A DNA stretch of 5,207 bases from positions 1-5,207 of the forward strand of contig JAIRTK010000324.1 of NCBI GenBank assembly GCA_031254955.1, read 5' to 3'. Shown here one piece after another: positions 1 to 5,204 of the stretch (within the stretch, counting starts at the first letter, position 1; every line of letters begins with the position of its first letter). Made by a program: the position numbers and the translations under genes. A model generated the notes under the pieces. The model saw only the letters and a program-made list of their open reading frames with translations, made no database searches and was not told where the DNA came from. The stretch is from Opitutaceae bacterium. Lineage in GTDB: Bacteria > Verrucomicrobiota > Verrucomicrobiia > Opitutales > Opitutaceae.

Positions 1-3000
1 GGCCATGTCCAGCACCAGCGTGCTCGCGCCAGCGTTGCTCCCGCCATTGCCGCCGCTGCCGGCCAGCGTCCATGTGCCGGTGGTGATGAACCCGGTGCCG
101 GTGGTGCTGTGCAACGTCAGCGTGGAATAGCTGCCGGCGGCCGGCTGGCCGAAAAAAAGATTGCCGGCGATTTCCAGCGCGCCCACGTCCACCACGCGGG
201 TCACGCTCGCCGCGTCGGGTTGCAAATTATACCACACTCCCGCCGTGCCGTCGCCGATGGCCAGCGTGCCGGTGCCGAAATACGAACCGCTGCCCGTGAT
301 CACGATGCGCGGGGCGTTGCCGGTAGTCGCGATGCTCGGCGCGGTCGCCGTGCTGCCGATCCAGCGGAAGCCGCCTGAGAAATCATTCGTCGCCGCATCG
401 CCGGCAAAGCGCAGGTAACGGGCGTAGGAGGGATTGCCCGCCGAGTAGATGATGCCGCCATCGCCGCTGATTTTGCCATTCAGGACGACGTTGGCGGCGC
501 TGTTGTTTTCAAAACGCAGGCCGTCGTTGAGTTGCAGGGCGCTGTTGATGGTCGGACTGGTGGTGCTCAGGAGTTTCAACGCCGCCGTGCCGCTGTTATT
601 GTCGAAGGCGAGCGTGCCGCCGCCGAGGGTAAAGGCGACGGTGTTGGCGATTTCCAGCGCGCCGAGGGCGAAATCGCCTTCCACGGTGATGGTTTTGCCG
701 GACAGCTCTTGGTCAACCTCGCGGATGGCGGCGTAGTCGCCCGCGGCGTCGGGGACGCCGTTAATCCAGTTGTCGCCGACGTTCCACGCCGTGCCGGTGT
801 AACCGGCGGAGGGGTGGCCGCTCCATTCCTTGATTTGCACGCTGTTCGGCGCGAGGTAGTAGGTGCCGCTCGTGTCCAACTTCAAAAAGGTCGCGCCGGG
901 GGCGTAGCCGGTGAAGGCGATGCGAGAGAGCTGGGCGGCGTAGCTCCCGGAGATGATGGCGGCGGTGTCGCTGATGAAGATGTAGTTGTTTGTCTCGGTG
1001 GAGTGGCCGTCGCGGTTCCATTTGCCGTCGTCGTTGGCGAGGTTGAGCTGCTGGGACGCAGTCCACTGCGTCGCGCTGGTGCCGCCGAGGCGAGAAAACG
1101 TCAGCACGCTGTCGGTTTCCATGTAGATGCCCGCGTTGCCTTGCAGATATAATGCACCAAGGCTGTTATTAGTGGCGGTGCCGGTGCGCAGCACGCCGCC
1201 GCTGAGGCCGACGGTGTTGAAGGAATTTCCGCTGCGGTTCAGGACCAACTGACCCGCGCTAATGCTCAGCGCATTGCCGGACACAGTCGTGTCCAGATAA
1301 GCGGTGCCGGGTTCGCCTCTGGTCAGGGTGCCGATGCCCGACACCGCCGAGCCGGTGAACCACGTGGTGCCGGAGCCGTAAAACATAAGGTTCGGGGTGC
1401 GCGCAAACGCGATGCCGTTGTTCACAAACGTGCCGCTGTCCATGCGGAACGTGCCCTTGGCGGCGTCGGTGCCGCCGTCAATCGTGCCGGTGTTTTGCAG
1501 CAGGGTCGTGCTGTCCGGGCCGATAAGCATCAGGGTGCCGTAGTTGCTCACCGTCACCAGCCCGCGGATTTCCGAGGTGCTGCCGGCGGCCAGACTGGCG
1601 ATGACATAACTGGCGCTGTTGTTTATGGTGAGGCTCCCGCTGCCGAGGTAGTTTTGCCCGGGCGCGGAGCCACCAATGACCAGGCCGCCCGCGCGGGCAG
1701 AGAGGTTTACGCGCCCCCCGTTGACGGTCAGCCCGCCGCTGAAAGTGTTGCTGCCGCTCTGTAATTGCAGCGCGTAGGTACCCGTCTTGACCAGCGCGCC
1801 GGCGCCGGTGAGATTGGTCGTGGCGCTGAAGGCGACCGAGTTGACGCCGGGATTGTTTTGCGGCGCCGCGTTTACGGTGATGGTGCGGGTGCCGGTGAGC
1901 TCGATGTCGCCGCCGTAGGCGAAAGTGAGATGGCTGGCGGTGATGTTGCCGTTGAGGACGAGGGGATTGGTGATGGTCCTGATGGCGTCACCTAGGCCGG
2001 TGGCGCGGCGACCGGAGATCGCGGCGTTGCCGTTGACGGTCAGCGTGCCGGTGCCCAGCGGGGTGCTGCCGCTGGTGTAGCTTCCCTCGGGGTAGATCCA
2101 AAGCGCGCTGCCGGGGTTGAGCGTGACGCCGCCGGTGAAGGTGTTGGCCATGCTGGAGATCATGATGTTACCGGCGCCGCCGCTGCCGTTGTCGTTAATA
2201 ATGAGGCCGCCGGAGCCGCTGATGATACCGCTAAAGTAGGAGTATTGAGCGGATGAAACGGAGAGATCGCTGAAGAGAACGGAAGTGGCGTAAATACTGG
2301 AAAAACCGCTGACGGGCTGGCTCCAGACGGCGGGCTGGCCGGCGATGCCGCTGTCCCAAATAACCGTGCCACTGCTCAAAGCCACGGGCGAATCGCCATT
2401 TTTTCCAAAACTATCACGGAATGCGCCGAGAGTGATTGTCCGGCCATCCAGATTTATCGTCCTGTTGCCGCTTGTGCTCAGACCCAGGCTGGAGGCGGAG
2501 GGAATGACGAGGGTGGCGCCGGCGTGATCGGCAACTTCCATGCCCGCGATGTTCGTCCCGCCATTCCAGTTGCGGTAATCGAAGTAGTTGGATTGGTTCG
2601 CATAGTTGAACGTGCTGGAGATGAAGGTGACGGGGCGGTATTCGTTGAGGTTGCCGGTCGGGACGACGCCTTTTTCAAAGCCATAGACCCAGACGTCGTC
2701 GGGGTTGACGCCGCCGGTGAGAAGGATGATGTCGTCGCGGACGGCGTTGCCGTTGACAAGCGGCGCGCCGCCGACCCACGGATTGCCTTCCCAATTGAGG
2801 ATGTTGATGACGCCGGCGTTGTTGCCGGTGAGCGTGAGGGTGTTGACGTCGGCGCCGGAGCCAGGCGCGCCCATGTCCAAGCGCAAGGCGGCGAGATTGC
2901 CAACGGTGATGTTGCCGAGGGTCTGGTCGAAGCCGCCCATGCCCAGCGTGGCGACGTTGTAATAGTTATTGCTGAGCAAATCGGTGTAGCCCGCGAGCAC

Positions 3001-4551
3001 TTCGATGTCGGCGGTGAGCTGGCCGTCCTTGCCCAGCAGGACGCTTTGCGTCAACGCGCCGGTGGAGGTGACGCCGAGTTGCAGCGTGCCGCCGAGGGTG
3101 AGGTCCGCGCCCGCTCCGAGGTCGAGGGTGCCGGAGCGGAAGAATAAATTGTCCGCTGAGAGCGAGGTGATCGTGTCGGCGATTTTCAGCGAGCCGGGGC
3201 CTTCCTTGGTAATATCGCCCAACCCGTTAATCGCGCCGCTACCGCCGATGTTTTGCACGGTGGTCGCGGTGGCGCCGGTGCCGCTGTCGAGATAAAGGTT
3301 CGGAGCGTTGGTGATGGAGCCGCCGGTGATGTTGAAATTGAGGCCGGAGAGCCGCAATGTGCCCGACGCGCCTGCGCCGCCATCGAGGGTGCCGCCGCTG
3401 AGGTTGAACGCGCCGCCGGTGTGGGTGGTGGCGTTCTTGATGATGTTGACCTGCGCGCCGTTGGTGATGGCGAGGGTGCCGGAGGCGAGGTTGACGCTCT
3501 GATTGGCGGCAGAGGTGAGGATTTGCAGGAGGGTGTTGTTGCCGGAGAGGGCGATGCTCCCCGCGCCGAGGTTGTTCCGGTCGGCGGCGACGCTGCCGAG
3601 GGTGATGCCGCTGCCCGTGTCGGCGCGGATGGTGGTCTCGGTGCGCCCGCCGGCGAGGGTGAGGCCGCCGTCGAAGGTGTTGTTGTAGCCGGTGAGGCGC
3701 AGGATGCCGACGCCGGTTTTGTTGAGCGAGGAGCCGGCGCCGGTGAGCGAGCCGGTGAGGGTGACGGCGCTGGTCTGCCAGTCGATGTCGATGAGGAGAT
3801 TTTTGCCGGCGGCGTCGAGGTTGCCGTTCAACGCCAGCGAGGAGGCGAAGCCGCTGCCGTCGTTGGGCATGTAGATTTGCAAATTGGAGCCGAGGGTGAT
3901 GGCGTTGTTGACGGTGACGTTGTGGTAATCCTGCAACGACCACAGCGCGTCGCCCGTGCTGGCCTGGAAGGTCAGCGCCGCGCCGGTGAACGCGAGGTCG
4001 GTGGCCGAGGCTGGCACGCCGAGGATGTAGAAGCTGCCCAGCATGACCGGCGCGTCCAAGGTGACGGTCTTGTCGTTGCCCGCCGTCTGCGCGTTGAAGG
4101 TGGCCTGGATACCGGTGCCGTTGGGGATGCCGACGGACCAATTCCCGGCATCCGACCAAGTGCCGCTGCCGGCGGTGGTCCAAGTGGACTGTGCGTGGGC
4201 CAAGGGCGCGAGGACGAGGGCAAGCGCAGCGAGGACGAGTACCGGCACGCGGGCGGCGGGTTGCGTGGCATGGGCGTCCCCGCCCATGGACAGGAGCGCG
4301 GGCTTTCCAGCCCGCGACATCGCGGACAGGAATGTCCGCGCCCCTGTAAATGCCGCGGGCGTCCCGTCCATGTCTTTTTCGGACTGGCGGCGCGAATCAC
4401 CGTCGCACGGGCGGAACAACCGTGCCACTCGACCCGGAAGGACGGCACGGAGGCCGCCCCTCCGGAATACCGGCTCATGGGAGGCATGAGGCAGGGCGTG
4501 AGCGGATGCGGAACGCCTCAGATTCACTAAGAATTTACTGTAATGTTTCAT
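1..4551 (-). CDS. Secreted autotransporter-associated beta-strand (PATR) repeat protein, C-terminus cut off by window edge
   Basis: The frame has no stop from 4602 to base 1, and the nearest upstream in-frame stop is TAG at 4605-4603. The first ATG (4551) gives 1517 residues in the window. A hydrophobic signal core lies at residues 102-118, with a likely cut after AHA at 120. The mature part opens with a 'GTWSDAGNW' motif and carries PATR repeats at about 277-303, 778-817 and 920-950 (typical elements are 'VKTGTYALQLQSGSNTFSGG' and 'GGLTVNGGRVNL'). It also carries sister strands of the form N-x-LG-x-G-x-L at 326, 830 and 967. I see no cysteine after the signal peptide. Such proteins are predicted to form long surface beta-solenoids; adhesion or polymer binding is only a guess. 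The end should hold a PEP-CTERM tag or an outer-membrane barrel, but it lies outside the window. The start is uncertain: ATGs at 4371, 4320 and 4287 are also in frame, and none has a clear Shine-Dalgarno. Reading frame and family are firm; start and function are not. Confidence 0.93.
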   Translation of the reverse strand, partial: MKHYSKFLVNLRRSASAHALPHASHEPVFRRGGLRAVLPGRVARLFRPCDGDSRRQSEKDMDGTPAAFTGARTFLSAMSRAGKPALLSMGGDAHATQPAARVPVLVLAALALVLAPLAHAQSTWTTAGSGTWSDAGNWSVGIPNGTGIQATFNAQTAGNDKTVTLDAPVMLGSFYILGVPASATDLAFTGAALTFQASTGDALWSLQDYHNVTVNNAITLGSNLQIYMPNDGSGFASSLALNGNLDAAGKNLLIDIDWQTSAVTLTGSLTGAGSSLNKTGVGILRLTGYNNTFDGGLTLAGGRTETTIRADTGSGITLGSVAADRNNLGAGSIALSGNNTLLQILTSAANQSVNLASGTLAITNGAQVNIIKNATTHTGGAFNLSGGTLDGGAGASGTLRLSGLNFNITGGSITNAPNLYLDSGTGATATTVQNIGGSGAINGLGDITKEGPGSLKIADTITSLSADNLFFRSGTLDLGAGADLTLGGTLQLGVTSTGALTQSVLLGKDGQLTADIEVLAGYTDLLSNNYYNVATLGMGGFDQTLGNITVGNLAALRLDMGAPGSGADVNTLTLTGNNAGVINILNWEGNPWVGGAPLVNGNAVRDDIILLTGGVNPDDVWVYGFEKGVVPTGNLNEYRPVTFISSTFNYANQSNYFDYRNWNGGTNIAGMEVADHAGATLVIPSASSLGLSTSGNRTINLDGRTITLGAFRDSFGKNGDSPVALSSGTVIWDSGIAGQPAVWSQPVSGFSSIYATSVLFSDLSVSSAQYSYFSGIISGSGGLIINDNGSGGAGNIMISSMANTFTGGVTLNPGSALWIYPEGSYTSGSTPLGTGTLTVNGNAAISGRRATGLGDAIRTITNPLVLNGNITASHLTFAYGGDIELTGTRTITVNAAPQNNPGVNSVAFSATTNLTGAGALVKTGTYALQLQSGSNTFSGGLTVNGGRVNLSARAGGLVIGGSAPGQNYLGSGSLTINNSASYVIASLAAGSTSEIRGLVTVSNYGTLMLIGPDSTTLLQNTGTIDGGTDAAKGTFRMDSGTFVNNGIAFARTPNLMFYGSGTTWFTGSAVSGIGTLTRGEPGTAYLDTTVSGNALSISAGQLVLNRSGNSFNTVGLSGGVLRTGTATNNSLGALYLQGNAGIYMETDSVLTFSRLGGTSATQWTASQQLNLANDDGKWNRDGHSTETNNYIFISDTAAIISGSYAAQLSRIAFTGYAPGATFLKLDTSGTYYLAPNSVQIKEWSGHPSAGYTGTAWNVGDNWINGVPDAAGDYAAIREVDQELSGKTITVEGDFALGALEIANTVAFTLGGGTLAFDNNSGTAALKLLSTTSPTINSALQLNDGLRFENNSAANVVLNGKISGDGGIIYSAGNPSYARYLRFAGDAATNDFSGGFRWIGSTATAPSIATTGNAPRIVITGSGSYFGTGTLAIGDGTAGVWYNLQPDAASVTRVVDVGALEIAGNLFFGQPAAGSYSTLTLHSTTGTGFITTGTWTLAGSGGNGGSNAGASTLVLDMA
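166..183. repeat. 18-nt direct repeat, copy 1
   Basis: GGCGATTTCCAGCGCGCC is identical to 646-663, 480 bases away and in the same codon register. On the gene strand it encodes GALEIA within 'VGALEIAGNLFF'. Confidence 0.8.
646..663. repeat. 18-nt direct repeat, copy 2
   Basis: Exact second copy of the 166-183 repeat. It encodes GALEIA within 'LGALEIANTVAF'. Confidence 0.8.
841..1107 (-). other. Second internal closure-type module ('LTFSRLGG ... LSRIAFTGYAPGATFL')
   Basis: Residues 1149-1237 contain 'VLTFSRLGGTSATQW', 'QLNLANDDGKWNRDG', 'NNYIFISDTAAI' and 'AQLSRIAFTGYAPGATFLKL'. This closely follows the block that normally precedes a PEP-CTERM tail in this family ('LxFxxLGG...W...L.I.NW...L.F......L..I.F.GY.PG...L'). 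No PEP tail follows. Instead, from residue 1243, a new opening of the type 'GTAWNVGDNWINGVPDAAG' begins. Confidence 0.6.
1702..1794 (-). repeat. PATR beta-strand repeat 3 (protein level)
   Basis: Residues 920-950 read LVKTGTYALQLQSGSNTF then SGGLTVNGGRVNL, the most canonical copy in the window. It is led in by 'TNLTGAGA' and followed at residue 967 by 'NYLGSGSLTINNSASYVI'. A weaker, fourth lead-in-like stretch ('ITKEGPGSLKI') lies at residues 447-457, nucleotides 3213-3181. Confidence 0.85.
2101..2220 (-). repeat. PATR beta-strand repeat 2 (protein level)
   Basis: Residues 778-817 contain 'GGLIINDNGSGGAGNIMI' then 'ANTFTGGVTLNPGSALWI'. The NTFTGG-V-T-L core is canonical. The K-T-G part is replaced by a divergent NDNGSG stretch. 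The companion strand 'TPLGTGTLTVNGNAAI' follows at residue 830. Confidence 0.8.
2641..3000 (-). other. First internal closure-type module ('LGMGGFDQTLG ... ILNWEGNPW')
   Basis: Residues 518-637 contain 'VATLGMGGFDQTLGNITVG', then 'GVINILNWEGNPWVGG', then 'DDIILLTGGVNPDDVWVYGF'. In PATR/PEP-CTERM proteins this order (a non-repeat summary strand, an N-W motif, then an h-h-h-x-x-G-[FY] strand) is usually found once, near the C-terminus before the sorting tail. Here it is internal, and a further 880 residues or more follow it. Identification rests on recall of the family pattern, not an alignment. Confidence 0.55.
3643..3723 (-). repeat. PATR beta-strand repeat 1 (protein level)
   Basis: Residues 277-303 (numbered from ATG 4551) read NKTGVGILRLTGYNNTF followed by DGGLTLAGGR. 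This matches the family pattern of K-x-G-x-G-x-L-x-L-x-G-x-N-x-[FY]-x-GG-x-T-[VL]-x-x-G. It is preceded by 'TGSLTGAGSSL', the usual lead-in strand, and followed at residue 326 by 'NNLGAGSIALSGNNTLL', the companion strand. Confidence 0.85.
4192..4287 (-). other. Signal peptide (shortest plausible version)
   Basis: Starting at the ATG at 4287, the protein reads MGGDAHATQPAAR, then the hydrophobic run VPVLVLAALALVLAPL, then AHA followed by QSTW. This is a standard Sec signal: an n-region with an arginine, a core of about 16 residues, and an A-x-A cleavage site. The start of this version lies inside a hairpin stem. If translation begins at 4551, 4371 or 4320 instead, the same core is preceded by 101, 41 or 24 residues, and the signal would be of the extended type. 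The core and cleavage site are well supported; the exact N-terminus is not. Confidence 0.8.
4269..4288. repeat. Hairpin unit C of a three-hairpin array
   Basis: Perfect 8-bp stem CATGGGCG (4269-4276) and CGCCCATG (4281-4288), with the 4-nt loop TCCC. On the gene strand the possible start ATG at 4287 lies within its 5' arm. Confidence 0.85.
4297..4316. repeat. Hairpin unit B of a three-hairpin array
   Basis: Perfect 8-bp stem CGCGGGCT (4297-4304) and AGCCCGCG (4309-4316), with the 4-nt loop TTCC. It is separated from unit C by 8 nt and from unit A by 4 nt. Confidence 0.88.
4321..4340. repeat. Hairpin unit A of a three-hairpin array
   Basis: Perfect 8-bp stem CGCGGACA (4321-4328) and TGTCCGCG (4333-4340), with the 4-nt loop GGAA, the complement of unit B's loop. 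The 4-nt linker between A and B contains, on the gene strand, another possible start ATG (4320-4318). The three units have the size and layout of REP-like palindromic repeats. Confidence 0.88.
4356..4490. repeat. Further mosaic of short inverted repeats beside the triple hairpin
   Basis: Successive dyads, each checked base by base: CGGG/CCCG at 4356-4366; GCACGG/CCGTGC at 4405-4425 (9-nt loop); the competing pair CCGTGCC/GGCACGG at 4420-4426 and 4444-4450; CGGAGG/CCTCCG at 4448-4464 (5-nt loop); CCGG/CCGG at 4462-4473; CTCATG/CATGAG at 4474-4490 (5-nt loop). With units A-C this gives at least eight dyads in 222 bases. The look is that of intergenic palindromic repeats, yet the stretch is open in the gene's frame. 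A structured 5' leader is the main alternative. Confidence 0.75.
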
Positions 4552-4560
4552 ATGATGAAA
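4546..4560. promoter_or_regulatory. Dyad covering the first in-frame start codon
   Basis: TTTCATATGATGAAA is a perfect 6-bp inverted repeat around ATG. The first in-frame ATG of the gene (4551-4549, minus strand) sits in one arm. It could be an operator, a small RNA hairpin masking the start, or chance. No clear Shine-Dalgarno lies upstream of it. Confidence 0.3.
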
Positions 4561-4574
4561 GTGACGTCGCCAGT

Positions 4575-4593
4575 GCCGGGCGTGCCGGCTTTT
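4575..4593 (+). terminator. Weak hairpin with short T run
   Basis: GCCGG (4575-4579) pairs with CCGGC (4585-4589) across a 5-nt loop, followed by TTTT. Stem and T run are both short. No plus-strand gene ends here, so a terminator role is unlikely. On the minus strand it would lie in the 5' leader of the large gene. Confidence 0.15.
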
Positions 4594-4600
4594 GGAATAT

Positions 4601-4612
4601 CGCTAGGTAGCG
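4601..4612. repeat. Short palindrome
   Basis: CGCTA (4601-4605), GG, TAGCG (4608-4612) form a perfect 5-bp dyad about 50 bases upstream of the first ATG of the large gene. The in-frame stop that bounds the gene lies in it. Confidence 0.4.
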
Positions 4613-4693
4613 AGGAGGGGTCGTGGAGCCGGCGAATACGGACACATGCCGAACCGGCGACTAAATCGCGGCCATGCACAATCCCTCCAAGGC

Positions 4694-4708
4694 CGCGCAG
4701 CCTGCGCG
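4694..4708. repeat. GC-rich hairpin
   Basis: CGCGCA (4694-4699), loop GCC, TGCGCG (4703-4708): a perfect 6-bp stem. A seven-T run begins 12 nt further on (4720-4726), too far for a standard terminator on the plus strand. Confidence 0.4.
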
Positions 4709-4724
4709 AGTCCGCATGGTTTTT

Positions 4725-4739
4725 TTGCGCGTCGCGCAA
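4725..4739. promoter_or_regulatory. Perfect 7-bp dyad, operator-like
   Basis: TTGCGCGTCGCGCAA is a perfect inverted repeat with a single central base, about 180 bases upstream of the first ATG of the large gene. Odd-length dyads of this size are typical of dimeric regulator sites, and a one-base loop is too tight for an RNA hairpin. No regulator is identified. Confidence 0.3.
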
Positions 4740-4760
4740 TTATCTTGAATTGCAGAGGGG

Positions 4761-5012
4761 GTGGGGGGAACCATTTCCGCAACAACAAGTTGCGTGATAT
4801 TTTTTATACCCTCCATCTTGCTTGCAACGGCCTTCGCTCCGCTGCGTGTGCGGACGGCGAAACTAAACGATGTGGCAAGTGATGGAAGCATTTCGGTGAT
4901 GATGGAAGGAAAGCAGAAGGAAGAGGCTTTGCGTTCCATATTATCGCAGCTTAGTGAAAAATTTTTGCGTCATCTGTCAATTACTTTTCTGGTTCCCCGC
5001 TCTTTTCGATGA
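4761..5012 (+). CDS. Doubtful small ORF, hydrophobic N-terminus
   Basis: A GTG-started frame of 83 codons with a purine-rich stretch just upstream. The product has a hydrophobic run (about residues 11-27, 'CVIFFIPSILLATAFAPL') and then a charged part with 'MMEGKQKEEALRSILSQLSEK', which could be helical. It reads away from the large gene and has no recognised family. An equally long frame overlaps it on the opposite strand (4939-4661), so openness alone means little. It is listed only because the N-terminus could pass as a signal or membrane anchor. Confidence 0.12.
   Translation: MGGTISATTSCVIFFIPSILLATAFAPLRVRTAKLNDVASDGSISVMMEGKQKEEALRSILSQLSEKFLRHLSITFLVPRSFR
4778..4805 (+). terminator. 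Terminator-like hairpin with T run
   Basis: CGCAAC (4778-4783), loop AACAA, GTTGCG (4789-4794), then TGATA and six T (4800-4805). The 5-nt gap between stem and T run, and the lack of a plus-strand gene ending here, keep confidence low. Confidence 0.2.
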
Positions 5013-5021
5013 GACAGCAAA

Positions 5022-5034
5022 GCCCCGGAGGGGC
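5022..5034. repeat. GCCCC-GGA-GGGGC palindrome
   Basis: Perfect 5-bp stem GCCCC (5022-5026) and GGGGC (5030-5034) with loop GGA, inside 'AAAGCCCCGGAGGGGCGACGAG'-like sequence at 5019-5040. From memory, palindromes of this form recur between genes in several bacterial phyla. It is GC-rich in an otherwise lower-GC stretch. Confidence 0.45.
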
Positions 5035-5106
5035 GACGAGCGCGGCCTGACACCAATTCCGAACGAAATTTATTCTTTTGGATGGATGGCCGCCGTGCTG
5101 CCCATT

Positions 5107-5204
5107 TCTTTCTCTTTCCTCTTTATCTTTCTCTTTCTCCTCGTTTCCAAACAGTAATGGGAGGAAGGAAGAGAAAGAGGAAAGATAAAGAATAAAGAGA
5201 AAGA
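5107..5204. repeat. Long polypyrimidine/polypurine inverted repeat
   Basis: The left arm 5107-5139 is almost all pyrimidine (one A at 5125). It pairs with the almost all-purine right arm 5171-5204: 5107-5117 with 5194-5204, a two-base mismatch, 5120-5130 with 5181-5191, one bulged base (5180), and 5131-5139 with 5171-5179. The loop is 31 nt. The left arm also contains the mirror-symmetric 11-mer CTTTCTCTTTC twice (5108-5118 and 5127-5137). A GC-poor stem with no T run argues against a terminator. It may continue past the right edge. Confidence 0.8.

Noticed and set aside
532..1152. 206-codon plus-strand frame, and a similar 207-codon frame at 2524-3147
   Set aside because: Both lie in the same antisense register as the frame above. 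Their composition mirrors the sense gene and they show no start signal or family.
2478..2903. 141-codon minus-strand frame rich in S, T, P and A
   Set aside because: This is another frame shift of the large gene. The correct frame reads through the whole interval without a stop.
3239..4183. 314-codon minus-strand frame rich in H, R and Q
   Set aside because: It is a shifted frame of the same strand as the PATR gene. The His/Arg/Gln-rich product is what GC-rich repeat DNA gives out of frame. The in-frame reading has a signal peptide and recognisable repeats.
3972..4487. 171-codon minus-strand frame across the hairpin mosaic
   Set aside because: It is out of frame with the signal peptide and repeats, and its product is a Pro/Ser/Arg-rich shadow.
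4269..4490. Hairpin mosaic as a CRISPR array
   Set aside because: The units differ in sequence and the gaps are 4-8 nt or irregular. There are no equal-length spacers and no cas genes.
3253..4530. 425-codon open frame on the plus strand, opposite the large gene
   Set aside because: It is the codon-aligned antisense of the PATR gene. Its openness follows from the gene's lack of TTA, CTA and TCA codons, and its product is low-complexity (G, A, V, E, D, R) with no domain.
4543..4797. 84-codon plus-strand frame divergent from the large gene
   Set aside because: Its product looks random, with no domain, and it crosses several palindromes. Nothing supports a start.
4661..4939. 92-codon minus-strand frame upstream of the large gene
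   Set aside because: It has no recognised domain or Shine-Dalgarno, has atypical composition, and overlaps an equally open frame on the other strand.
4954..5157. 67-codon plus-strand frame ending in a Phe/Leu-rich 'membrane' stretch
   Set aside because: The apparent membrane segment is the translation of the polypyrimidine arm of the inverted repeat, so it is a by-product of simple sequence.
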